19,772 nucleotides of DNA, from positions 1-19,772 of the forward strand of contig PWVH01000158.1 in the NCBI GenBank assembly GCA_003563465.1. The letters are read 5' to 3'. The translations under genes and the position numbers were made by a program. Every line of letters starts with the position of its first letter. Position 1 is the first letter of the stretch. Below, one piece after another: positions 7,429 through 16,200 of the stretch. The notes under the pieces are model-generated. The model worked only from the letters and a program-made list of their open reading frames with translations, had not been told where the DNA came from and made no database searches. This DNA is from Coriobacteriaceae bacterium (GTDB lineage: Bacteria > Actinomycetota > Coriobacteriia > Anaerosomatales > SLCP01).

Positions 7429-7434
7429 AGTATA
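7429..7434 (-). promoter_or_regulatory. Possible -10 box for the mrp operon
   Basis: TATACT on the minus strand, about 35 nt upstream of the mrpE ATG. No good -35 is found at 16-18 bp; TTGATG lies 28 bp away, which is too far. It is the best promoter candidate between the tRNA and mrpE. Confidence 0.3.
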
Positions 7435-7477
7435 CCTGTACCACTCTTAGTGCGATTCCATTCATCAAGGCTGCCGC

Positions 7478-7494
7478 CTCGTTCGCACAACGAG
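7478..7494 (-). terminator. Hairpin downstream of tRNA-Ala
   Basis: CTCGTT (7478-7483) and AACGAG (7489-7494) form a perfect 6-bp stem with a 5-nt loop, 18 nt past the tRNA CCA end. No U-run follows. It could end or delimit the tRNA transcript, or be incidental. Confidence 0.3.
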
Positions 7495-7512
7495 TCGGCC
7501 CTCGTCATCTCA

Positions 7513-7587
7513 TGGTGGACGAGAAGGGATTCGAACCCTCAACCCCCTGCGTGCAAAGCAGGTGCGCTCCCGTTGCGCCACTCGCCC
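7513..7587 (-). tRNA. tRNA-Ala (anticodon TGC)
   Basis: Read on the minus strand, the sequence folds into a full cloverleaf. The acceptor stem is GGGCGAG/CTCGTCC (one G-U pair). The D-arm stem is GCGC/GCGC. The anticodon stem is CCTGC/GCAGG with loop TTTGCAC (anticodon TGC, alanine). The T-arm is GAGGG-TTCGAAT-CCCTT, then discriminator A and an encoded CCA (7513-7515). Its promoter is probably the extended -10 at 7639-7647. It is co-directional with the mrp operon 118 bp downstream and divergent from amtB. Confidence 0.95.
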
Positions 7588-7638
7588 GGGCTGGGCCGAA
7601 GGAGTCAGCGAGTCCGCGACCCCGGCCTAAGACGCGTG

Positions 7639-7647
7639 ATTATACCA
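7639..7647 (-). promoter_or_regulatory. Extended -10 promoter of tRNA-Ala
   Basis: TGGTATAAT on the minus strand is a perfect consensus -10 with an upstream TG (extended -10). No good -35 is visible at the right distance, as is usual for extended -10 promoters. It predicts a start near 7632 and a leader of about 45 nt before the mature tRNA. Confidence 0.6.
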
Positions 7648-7680
7648 CGGCAGTAGCCTATCCGAGCCAGTATGCGTCAG

Positions 7681-7730
7681 CGAAACGCAGGCGCAACCAG
7701 AACGAAACCTCTCTTCTGTTCGCGCGAAAC
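7681..7730 (+). promoter_or_regulatory. Possible GlnR-type operator: three CGAAAC at 22-bp spacing
   Basis: CGAAAC occurs at 7681-7686, 7703-7708 and 7725-7730, exactly 22 bp apart (two helical turns). Between the first two, GCAAC at 7693-7697 keeps the AC at the intermediate 11-bp phase; the second intermediate half-site (7715-7719, TCTGT) does not. The actinobacterial GlnR box is gTnAc-n6-GaAAc repeated with a 22-bp period (AC-n9-AC), and amtB-glnK is a classical GlnR target. The site lies 136-185 bp before the amtB start and also just upstream of the divergent tRNA promoter. Assignment is by pattern and context only. Confidence 0.5.
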
Positions 7731-7865
7731 ATCCGGGTGTTTGTATGGGTCCACGTCAGGCTCCGGCACTGTCGAACGACTCGGCTCATCTCGAACGAAA
7801 AGTGGTGTGACGAGAATGCGTTTCGCACACAGTCTCGGAACGAACGGACATGGGAGGTAATGCTA

Positions 7866-9206
7866 ATGCGCAAGGGTAAGCTTCTTTCGGGGCTGATCGT
7901 AGCAGCGGTGTTGCTGGCGCTCCCGAGCACGGCGCTTGCGGCCGATCCGGAAGGCGTTGCTACGCTCGGAGACGATCTCGCTGTCGCTCTAGATTTCCTG
8001 TGGCTGATGATAGCGGCGGCGATGGTCTTCCTCATGCAGGCGGGGTTCGCGATGGTAGAAGGGGGCTTCTGCCGGGCAAAGAACAACACCAACCTCATGA
8101 CGAAGAACCTCATGGACATGGCGGTGGGCTCCCTCGCCTACTTCGTCGTCGGCTTCGGCCTCATGTACGGAGCAAGCGCCGGAGGACTCGTAGGTACCAA
8201 CGGATGGCTCATGAGCGGGAGCTTTTATGACGTCACCATGTATCGCGACTTCATGTTCCAGGTGGTCTTTGCCGCCACGGCGGCCACCATCGTCTCCGGG
8301 GCCGTCGCCGAACGTCTGAAGTTCTCTGCGTATCTGGTGTACTCGGTGGTCATAACCGCGCTGCTCTACCCGATATACGGTCACTGGGTATGGGGAAACG
8401 GAGGCTGGCTCGCCGAACTGGGGCACCTGGACTTCGCCGGCTCGGGTGTGGTGCATGCCGTAGGTGGCTTCGTAGGCTTGGCAGGCGCATTGGTCCTCGG
8501 CCCGCGGTTCGGCAAGTACACGAAGGAGGGCCGGCCTCAAGCCATTCCGGGTCACAGCATCCCGCTTGCAACCCTTGGAGTGTTCCTGCTTTGGTTCGGT
8601 TGGTTCGGATTCAATGGCGGCTCGACGCTGTCGGGGACCGACCTTCGTCTGGCGGTGATCATGGTTAACACGAACATGGCCGCAGCAGCCGGTGCCGTTG
8701 CGGCTCTCTTGGTTACGCTCTTCAAGACGAAGAAATGGGACATAGGCATGGGCATCAACGGTGCCCTGGCCGGTCTGGTCGGGATAACGGCACCTTGTGC
8801 TTTCGTATCCGGCGGCGGCTCCATCGTGATCGGAATCATCGCAGGCGCACTCGTGGTCTTGTCGATATTCGGCCTCGAGAACATGCGCGTGGACGATCCG
8901 GTCGGCGCGGTCAGCGTCCACGGCGTGAATGGGCTTTGGGGACTTCTTGCACTCGGTTTGTTCGCCGATGGCACCTACGATGGTGTGACCGGACTCTTGT
9001 ACGGAGGGGGGGTCGAGCAGCTTGTCGCCCAGGCAATCGGTGCGATAACCGTGCTCGCATGGGCTTTCCTCGGCGGAATGATCTTATTCAAGGTGCTGGA
9101 CCTCGTCATGGGCATCCGCGTCTCGCCCGAAGAAGAGCTTGCAGGCCTGGACATCGAAGAGCACGGCTCGCCCGCCTATCCGAACTTCCTGACCGTCGAG
9201 GAATAG
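7866..9206 (+). CDS. amtB: Ammonium channel AmtB
   Basis: This 446-aa Amt/MEP/Rh channel conducts ammonium across the cytoplasmic membrane. The start is ATG 7866, 8 nt after GGAGG (7853-7857); the in-frame ATG at 7860 is only 2 nt from that site. Residues 1-26 form a signal peptide with a likely cut after STALA. About eleven membrane helices follow. Expected pore features are present: F135 in FQVVFAATAATIVSGA, D189 and H197 in LDFAGSGVVHAVGG, the WFGFNGGS segment, and H352 in VSVHGVNGLWG, so the twin-histidine pair is intact. NNTNLMTKNLMD is a strong family signature. It is followed 28 bp later by glnK, the usual pair in which GlnK plugs AmtB when nitrogen is ample. Expression is probably nitrogen-controlled through the upstream repeats. 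Confidence 0.96.
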   Translation: MRKGKLLSGLIVAAVLLALPSTALAADPEGVATLGDDLAVALDFLWLMIAAAMVFLMQAGFAMVEGGFCRAKNNTNLMTKNLMDMAVGSLAYFVVGFGLMYGASAGGLVGTNGWLMSGSFYDVTMYRDFMFQVVFAATAATIVSGAVAERLKFSAYLVYSVVITALLYPIYGHWVWGNGGWLAELGHLDFAGSGVVHAVGGFVGLAGALVLGPRFGKYTKEGRPQAIPGHSIPLATLGVFLLWFGWFGFNGGSTLSGTDLRLAVIMVNTNMAAAAGAVAALLVTLFKTKKWDIGMGINGALAGLVGITAPCAFVSGGGSIVIGIIAGALVVLSIFGLENMRVDDPVGAVSVHGVNGLWGLLALGLFADGTYDGVTGLLYGGGVEQLVAQAIGAITVLAWAFLGGMILFKVLDLVMGIRVSPEEELAGLDIEEHGSPAYPNFLTVEE

Positions 9207-9234
9207 TAGATACCCCTTGAAGGAGTTGAACACC

Positions 9235-9573
9235 GTGAAGAAGATCGAAGCAGTCATCCGGCCTGAGAAACTCGACGATGTCAAGGATGCGCTCGAGGCT
9301 GCCGGATATCCCGGTCTCATGCTCACTCGAATAGAGGGTCACGGCAAGCAGAAAGGCCTGATGCAGCAGTTCCGAGGACGACAGTACAAAGTCGAGCTCC
9401 TGCCCAAGTACAAGATCGAAGTCGTCTGCTCCGAAGACCAGTGTGCCGCGCTGACCGACGCCATAGCGGGGGCGGCGCGCACCGGTCGTGTGGGCGACGG
9501 GAAGATATTCGTGAGCGAGGTCTCGGATGTCATGCGCATCCGCACCGGCGAATCCGGCGACGCTGCTATCTGA
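9235..9573 (+). CDS. glnK: Nitrogen regulatory protein PII (GlnK)
   Basis: This 112-aa protein has exactly the normal PII length when the GTG at 9235 is used (VKKIEAVIRPEKLDDVK), with AGGAG 9 nt upstream. A TTG six codons earlier would add residues not seen in the family. T-loop residues 37-58 include Q39, R47 (the residue that enters the AmtB pore in the E. coli complex), Y51 (the uridylylation or adenylylation site) and K58. Position 46 is Phe rather than Tyr. The B-loop TGRVGDGKIFV and C-terminal RIRTGESG are standard ATP and 2-oxoglutarate binding elements. Pairing with amtB supports GlnK over GlnB. The modifying enzyme GlnD is not in the window. Confidence 0.95.
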   Translation: MKKIEAVIRPEKLDDVKDALEAAGYPGLMLTRIEGHGKQKGLMQQFRGRQYKVELLPKYKIEVVCSEDQCAALTDAIAGAARTGRVGDGKIFVSEVSDVMRIRTGESGDAAI

Positions 9574-9602
9574 TTCGAGGTCAAGACGTCCAATCAAGCC
9601 AC

Positions 9603-9643
9603 CGCGGCAAAGGCTGGATGGGAGGAATCCGGTCTTTGCCGCG
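9603..9643 (+). terminator. Stem-loop after glnK
   Basis: CGCGGCAAAG (9603-9612) and CTTTGCCGCG (9634-9643) form a perfect 10-bp inverted repeat, 29 bp past the glnK stop. The 21-nt loop can itself form a small GGAT/ATCC stem. There is no T-run, so intrinsic termination is uncertain; it may protect the mRNA end or be part of a leader structure. Confidence 0.45.
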
Positions 9644-9653
9644 AGGTCTCAGT

Positions 9654-9687
9654 GAGAGAGTCCGGTGCTAACGCTTCAGACTCTCTC
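9654..9687. repeat. 9-bp inverted repeat GAGAGAGTC/GACTCTCTC
   Basis: A perfect 9-bp stem with a 16-nt loop, 10 bp after the previous hairpin. It could be a second terminator-like stem or a dyad binding site. No T-run follows. Confidence 0.45.
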
Positions 9688-9878
9688 CCGTCGTATGCCG
9701 CGTCATGCAGAAAGAGCTGACCGGGATGGCCTTCGCACCGCCCGAGGTACCCTAAGGCTTATCCTCGAGAGCTCTTGGCCGAGTGAGAGTTCCCTCTCGG
9801 CCGCACCCTCGCACATCCAGGGGCTTATGCCCGACTCTCCGGAGACCGGATTCAAAGTGCCTTCCTGTCTCAGCAAGC

Positions 9879-9938
9879 CCGCTTCGCCTGAAGCGGCTGA
9901 ACGAAACGCTCAGTCATGCGCTCGCTAACGCAATGACT
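9879..9938. repeat. Pair of adjacent hairpins
   Basis: CCGCTTC-gcct-GAAGCGG at 9879-9896 is a perfect 7-bp stem with a tetraloop. At 9912-9938, AGTCAT-GCG pairs with CGC-A-ATGACT (one bulged A, 8-nt loop). The two stems are 15 nt apart. Their role is unknown. Confidence 0.4.
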
Positions 9939-10049
9939 CCTCGGCTTCGATCGTCCGGAGGCCTTCCTCTGCCATCCCGGTCGAATCCTGGCTCTGCTCA
10001 AGACCCAATGAGATGCATCCACCTCACTTGACCGCCTCGCTTGCTGTCG

Positions 10050-10078
10050 GGCCGGGTCCCGCGGTCCTGGTCCCGGCC
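10050..10078. repeat. GC-rich hairpin GGCCGGG/CCCGGCC
   Basis: A 7-bp all-GC stem (8 with a G-U pair) and a 15-nt loop, followed by TTCTATACAGTATTT. It lies about 190 bp before the glucan synthase start. It could terminate upstream transcription; the AT-rich stretch after it contains a possible -10 (TATACA, 10082-10087) without a clear -35. Confidence 0.35.
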
Positions 10079-10269
10079 TTCTATACAGTATTTACCCGGG
10101 GGCCAGTTGCACGTATCGTATCCCCGCACATCGGGATAGCAGGCCCTTGGTGTCTTTCGCGTTGTCGGGCACATACTGCAGTGACGCCCGCAGCCCGACC
10201 TCAACATGCCGAACGGTCCTAAGGGTCCGCATAGACTGAGTCAGAGCACTACCGAGGGAGCCGCCCGCC

Positions 10270-13200
10270 TTGGCCGAGGAATCGACCTCTGTACCGACAG
10301 CAGCTGAGACATCTGTTCTCGATGCTCCTCTTCGCGGGGCGCTGCTGAGCGCCGGCCGTGTCGCCTCCATAGGCCGACACCTCGCTGCGACCCATTCGTG
10401 GACGACTGAGGAGCCGCCCGCGACGACACCGCTGATTACGCTGACTGAACAGATCGCGGCTTCGTTGGCTTCGGACAACGCCATCCTTTCCGCCGCGGTG
10501 CTCAAGAGCCATCCGGTCTCCCCGGCAGCCGAGTGGCTTCTTGACAACTACTACCTTATCGAAGGGCAGGTCAGGGCCGTTCGCAGAGACTTGCCCGCCC
10601 GGTATGGACTCGAGCTCCCTCGGCTGACCGAAGGCGAGCTGGCGGGCTTCCCCCGCATCTACGAAGCGGTGACCACGCTAGTCACCTACACCGACGCCCG
10701 CCTGGATGAAGAGTATCTCTCGCGCTTCCTCGACGGCCTGCAAGATGTCTCTCCTCTTACCATCGGCGAGGTCTGGGCCATTCCGATAGTGCTGCGCATC
10801 GTGCTCACCGAAAACCTCCGCCGTCTCTCTGCTCGCGTGGTCATCGCCTACCGGACCGCTCGTGCCGCCGATGAGTGGGCCGAGCGCCTCCTGTTGGCCG
10901 CCCAGGATCGCCCCGATGATATCCCGGCTTTCATCGAAGAGTTGGAGCGGGTCGCCGGCGAGGCCTCTCCCGCTTTCTACGTCCGTCTCTCTCAGAGGCT
11001 CCAGGGTCAAGAGGCCGGGGCCGAGGCGATACACGTGTTCCTCAGTCGGAAACTCGCCGCAGCCCGCCACGACCTCGACCTGCTTGCACATGGCCTGCAA
11101 CAGGAACAGGCCACAGACCAGGTATCCATCGCGAACTCCATCACCTCTATCCGCTTGCTCGACGCATACGATTGGAACGGATTCTTCGAGCGCACAAGCT
11201 TCGTGGAGCTCATCCTGCAAGAGGATCCGGCCGGAGTCTACTCACGGATGGACTTCGCCAGTCGCGACCGCTATCGACACGCGCTCGAGGGGCTCGCGCG
11301 TCGCTGCCCGCACTCCGAGATCGAGGTCGCCGAGGCGACCATGAGCTGGGCGCTCGAAGGGCTTTCTGCTGATCCTGCCGCTACTGTCGAAGGCCACGTC
11401 GGCTACTACCTCATCAGCGAAGGGCGCTACACGCTCGAGAACAGTCTTCGTTACACGCCGCGCAGGCGTGAACTCTTCCACCGAGGGGCGCTCTCGCATA
11501 GCGGGGCCTTCTACTGGGGCACATTAGCCTTGCTCACTGCGGTGTTGGTTGTCGCGCTCGCTCTATACGCGCTGGGTCTCGGGGCTAGTGTCTTAGTGAC
11601 TGCCTTGCTCACGTTCATCGCGCTCATCCCTTCGAGCGACGTAGCCCTGACCGTCACGAACCGACTGGCCGCGCGAGCGTTTCCGCCGAGGATGCTACCT
11701 AAGCTCGATTGCCACGAGCCGCTGGCGGAGGCGCATCGCACGCTTGTCGTCGTACCCGCGCTCCTGTCCTCGGTGGCCGCGGTACGTTCGGTCCTCGACA
11801 ACCTCGAGGTAGCATACCTGGCTAACCGGGACGACAACCTCGGTTATGCAATTCTCGGCGACCTGAAGTCTGCACCGAGCCGCGAGGTCGAGGGCGACTC
11901 CGAGATCATCGAGGCCGCCGCCCGGGGAATCAGTGAACTCAATGATCGTTACCAGGTCGAACACGGGCGACAGCCGTTCTTCTTGTTCGCTCGGGAACGA
12001 GAGTACAACGAGGCAGAAGATACGTGGATGGGTTGGGAGCGCAAACGAGGCGCATTGGTCGAGCTCAACCTGGTGCTGCGACATTCCCTCGACACTTCCT
12101 TCGCTCACCAGATCGGTGACGAGACCTTCATCACCGGGGTGACCTTCGTCCTCACGATCGACGCCGACACCCAGCTCCCGCGTGACACCGCGTGCAAGCT
12201 GGTCAGCACGATCGCCCACCCGCTCAACAGGGCGCGCTGGACACCTGGTGAATCGAGGGTGAGAACCGGCTACGGCCTCATCCAGCCGAGGGTGAGCATG
12301 TCGCTCCCCGCGTCGGCTCGGTCATTCTTTGCATGGCTGCATTCCGGCACGACCGGTATCGACCCCTACTCCGGAGCAGTCTCGGACACTTACCAGGACG
12401 TCTTCGGAGAGGGCAGTTTCACCGGAAAAGGCATCTATGAGGTCAGCGTGTTCAACGGCGTGCTCGAGGGGGCTATCCCCGAGAACACCCTTCTCTCTCA
12501 CGACCTGCTCGAAGGATGCTACCTGCGTGTCGGTCTAGCCTCTGACGTAGAAGTCCTCGATGACTATCCGGCCACCTATCGCGCCCATGCCGCCCGGCTG
12601 CACCGATGGGTGCGCGGAGACTGGCAGACCCTGCCATGGCTCGGCTTCCGCGTGCCGCACGAGACTGGACGCGTTCCCAACCCGCTTTCGATGCTGCACC
12701 GTTGGAAGATCATCGACAACCTGCGACGCAGCCTGTCGGGTCCGGCTCTTCTAGCGCTTCTGACGCTCGGATGGGCGTTTCTGCCGGAACCTGCATGGGC
12801 GTGGCCCCTGTTAGTGCTGCTCATTGCCCTCTTCCCCTTGTACTTCTCCGCCATCGACGGCCTGTTCTCCCGCACTCCTGGAGTGTCGTTCGTCAGAACG
12901 GCCGCCTCGGTCTGGCGTGACTTCTGCCGAGATTCAGCTCGAATGCTCCTTTATCTCGCAGTTCTCCCTCACCATGCATTCCTGATGTTGGACGCGGCAC
13001 TGCGAGCTCTCTGGCGGATGGTCTTCTCGCGCCGCGGGCTGCTGGAGTGGGAAACCGCTGCAGACGTCGAGAGAAAGACCCGCCATGACGCCAAGGGTTA
13101 CCTGCGTCGCTTAGGTCCGGCAGCCGCTCTGGGCCTGATCTTCCTGACGCCTGCCACGCTGACGAGCCTCGCCCGCATCGCCGTGGGCGTCCCTCTGGCC

Positions 13201-16200
13201 CTGTTGTTCGCCGTAGGCCCTTTAGCGGCATGGAGAACGTCCCGGGCCCGACCGACCGAGCGACCGCGCCTTGATTCCTCACTCGCCTCCAAGTCTCGTC
13301 GTGTCGCCAGGGCCACCTGGCGCTACTTCGAGACGTTTGTCGGGTCGGAAGGCAACCACCTCGTCCCTGACAACTTCCAGGAGAGTCCGGGCGGCGCCAT
13401 CGCATACCGGACCTCACCTACGAACATCGGGCTGCAGTTGCTGTCAGGTCTGACCGCATACGATCTGGGGTATCTGACCTTGGCCGGTCTGATCGAGCGA
13501 ACGAGCGACACCCTAGCTGCCATGGCAGGCCTACGACGCTTCCGTGGCCACTTCTACAACTGGTACGACACGCGTACGCTCGAGCCGCTTCCCCCGCGCT
13601 ACATCTCGACAGTCGATAGCGGCAACCTTGCCGGCCATCTGCTCGTACTTCGTATGGGCCTGCTCGAGGCCTCTGAAGCCCCGCTGTTGGGCGAACAGCT
13701 CGCCGACGGGCTGGCCGACACGGCAGTGTTGGCCCTCGAAGACCTGGCCGAGGAGAAGGAGCGCCTCGGCCCGGACATGACGGTGGCCGAGTTGCGAGAA
13801 CGCCTGGATGAGATTCGCCGCGACGCCGCCTTACAAGAGACGCCGCGCTCTCTGGGAGGCTGGCACGCGTTGCTCATGCGATGGATGGCTCTCGCCGAAG
13901 CGGCGGATGAGGCCGCCGGGCCGCTGGAAACACTTGCGGCTCTCGAGGGCGACACTGAGCTTACTCACGACAACGATCCAGCAGACTTCGTGCGGGCTTC
14001 TGTAGCCTCTGTCACCACACTGGTGCGTGAGGCGCTCGCTGCGCTGGACAGGCTCACCTCATGGGGCCCCCTTGCGGAGACGGTGCCTTCCGCGATCCTG
14101 GACGACCCCCGCTCGGAGAGCATCGAGCCGCTGCTCAAGTGCGTCCCGAGTCTGGTGGGTCTCGCGGAGGGCCTGGACCTCGCCCTCGAGACTCTCGAGG
14201 ATCTGGAATCGCGCCCTCCGGGCGAGACCGATGAGGCCCGCAAGGAGGCCGCGCTCTGGGCAGGGAGTGTCGCCGGTGGAGTCCGTGATGCGCGTCCAGC
14301 GTGTGTCCAGCTCCTGGCCCGACTGCGCCTGGATGCCGACATAGCCCGTGAGATGTGGGAGCACACCGACTTCTCGATGCTCTTCGACGAACAGCGGCTG
14401 TTGTTCGCCATAGGCTTCAACACCGCCGAGGGCCATCTTGATCCCTCCTACTACGACATGCTCGCTTCCGAGTGCCGACTCGCCAGTTTCCTCGCGATTG
14501 CAAAGGGCGATGTGCCCCAGGAGCACTGGTTCCGCCTCGGCAGACAGATCACCTCTGCAGACGGTAGTCAGGCTCTTCTGTCGTGGAGCGCATCGATGTT
14601 CGAGTACCTGATGCCTTTGCTCGTGATGCGTTCGTGGCCGATGACCCTTCTAGACGAGACGTATCAGGCAGTGGTGAACCGACAGATAGAGTATGGACGC
14701 GAGCGAGGCGTCCCGTGGGGCGTGTCGGAGTCGGCCTTCAACGTCAAGGACGCTGAACTGGTCTACCAATACCAGGCGTTCGGCGTTCCCGGACTGGGCC
14801 TGAAACGGGGCCTGTCCGACGACATCGTGATCGCGCCCTACGCTACGGCCCTCGCCCTGCCGGTCGCCCCCTCCGAGGCGATCGCCAACTTCAGATCCCT
14901 GGCCGAGATCGGGGCGCGTGGCCGATACGGCTACTACGATGCCATCGACTTCACGCCCGGTCGCGTCCCTGCAGGAGAGAGACGGGCCGTCGTCAAGGCT
15001 TTCATGGCTCACCACCAAGGCATGACCCTGATCGCCCTCGGCAATGCTCTGACCGAAGACCGGATGCGAGAGCGTTTCCACCGAGACCCCATGGTCGCCT
15101 CGACGGAGCTCCTGCTTCAGGAACGTGTACCTCGTGCGATCGCCCTCACTACGCCGCACGTCGAGGAGGTCAAGCACGTTCGTTCCGTCGACGAGCTCCC
15201 TGTTCCCGCTACCCGTTCCTATCCGGTCGCCGACACCCCCGTGCCCGCGACGCACTTCCTGTCCAACGGGCGATACTCAGTGATGGTCACCAATTCGGGA
15301 GGCGGCTACAGCCGCTGGAAGGGCCTGTCTGTAACTCGCTATCGTGAAGACGTCACGCGTGATACTTGGGGGCACTTCTTCTACATCCGAGACAGCGCCA
15401 CCGGCTCCGTATGGTCGGCGGCCAACAACCCTTCGGCCAAACGCCCTGACGAGTACCGCGTGACCTTCTCGGCAGACAAGGCTGAGTACCGACGACGCGA
15501 CGGGGACCTCGAGACCCACACCGAAGTAGCCGTCTCGCCCGAGGACGATGTGGAGATTCGCAGGCTCACGATCGCCAACCGAGGAACCACTGCTCGCGTC
15601 CTCGAGGTCACGGGCTATTTCGAGATCGCCTTGGCCGAGCAGGCTGCCGACCAGGCGCACAAAGCGTTCTCCAACCTCTTCGTCGAGACGGAGGCTCTGC
15701 CCGAGCTCGACGCGCTGCTCTTCACCCGACGCCCAAGATCCTCCGCCGAGAAGAGGTCGTGGGGTCTCTACGTCCTCGGATGTGAGGCGGCCACCGACCA
15801 TGGCTGCTCGTTCGAGACCGACAGGACGCGCTTCCTCGGCAGACTCAACGGTGCCGATGAGCCGGCCTCCGTGCATGACGGGGGACCCCTTTCCGGTACG
15901 ACGGGCGCCGTGCTCGATCCCGCCTGCGCGATTCGGCAGGCTGTCAGCCTCGAGCCTGGCGAAAGCGTCCGCCTGGTGTTCGTCGCCGGAGTGGCCGAGA
16001 CACGCGACCAGGCCATGCTGCTCGCCGAACGCTATCATGACCCCAGGAGCGCCCAGCGAGCGATCGATCTTTCGTGGACGGCCGCCCAGATCGAGCTGCG
16101 GGACCTAGGCATCGGAGCCGAAGAGGCGGTGGTCCTACAGCGGCTCGCGTCGCGGCTCCTGCTCACAGACCCCTACTCGATGCTGAAGGTCCAGACGCCG

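Larger units (their letters stand above)
9574..10269. other. Noncoding, hairpin-rich intergenic region
   Basis: These 696 bases between glnK and the glucan synthase gene hold no frame with a ribosome site and recognisable protein. Perfect or near-perfect stems occur at 9603-9643 (10 bp), 9654-9687 (9 bp), 9777-9802 (7 bp), 9879-9896 (7 bp, loop GCCT), 9912-9938 (6+3 bp with one bulge) and 10050-10078 (7 bp). No known riboswitch or housekeeping RNA motif was recognised on either strand. It may hold the glnK terminator, the promoter and leader of the synthase, and possibly an unknown structured RNA. Confidence 0.5.

Noticed and set aside
7761..7780. Possible sigma-54 promoter (GGCAC...) upstream of amtB
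   Set aside because: The required GC element at the right spacing (GG-N10-GC) is not present.
7512..7865. Upstream extension of the amtB frame through the tRNA gene
   Set aside because: It would run antisense through a tRNA and its promoter and precede a clear signal peptide; the GGAGG plus ATG at 7866 fits better.
7989..8921. 310-codon minus-strand frame across amtB
   Set aside because: It reads as a charged, His/Asp/Glu-rich low-complexity protein antisense to a clear AmtB; no ribosome site or motif.
9965..9985. GAGGAAGGCCTCCGG on the minus strand, slightly like the RNase P GAGGAAAGTCC box
   Set aside because: The invariant adenines are not in place and the second conserved block (ACAGAA) is not found.
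9976..9988. GGATTCGACCGGG on the minus strand, similar to the tmRNA 5' motif
   Set aside because: No tag-peptide frame, no matching tRNA-like 3' half and no CCA end were found in the following bases; it also lacks a full T-arm if read as a tRNA.
10028..10087. TTGACC and TATACA as a promoter for the glucan synthase
   Set aside because: The two boxes are 48 bp apart, far outside a workable spacer; TATACA alone is weak evidence.
9665..10222. Several 69-87 codon frames between glnK and the glucan synthase
   Set aside because: No Shine-Dalgarno, no conserved motif, and they overlap hairpins and each other.
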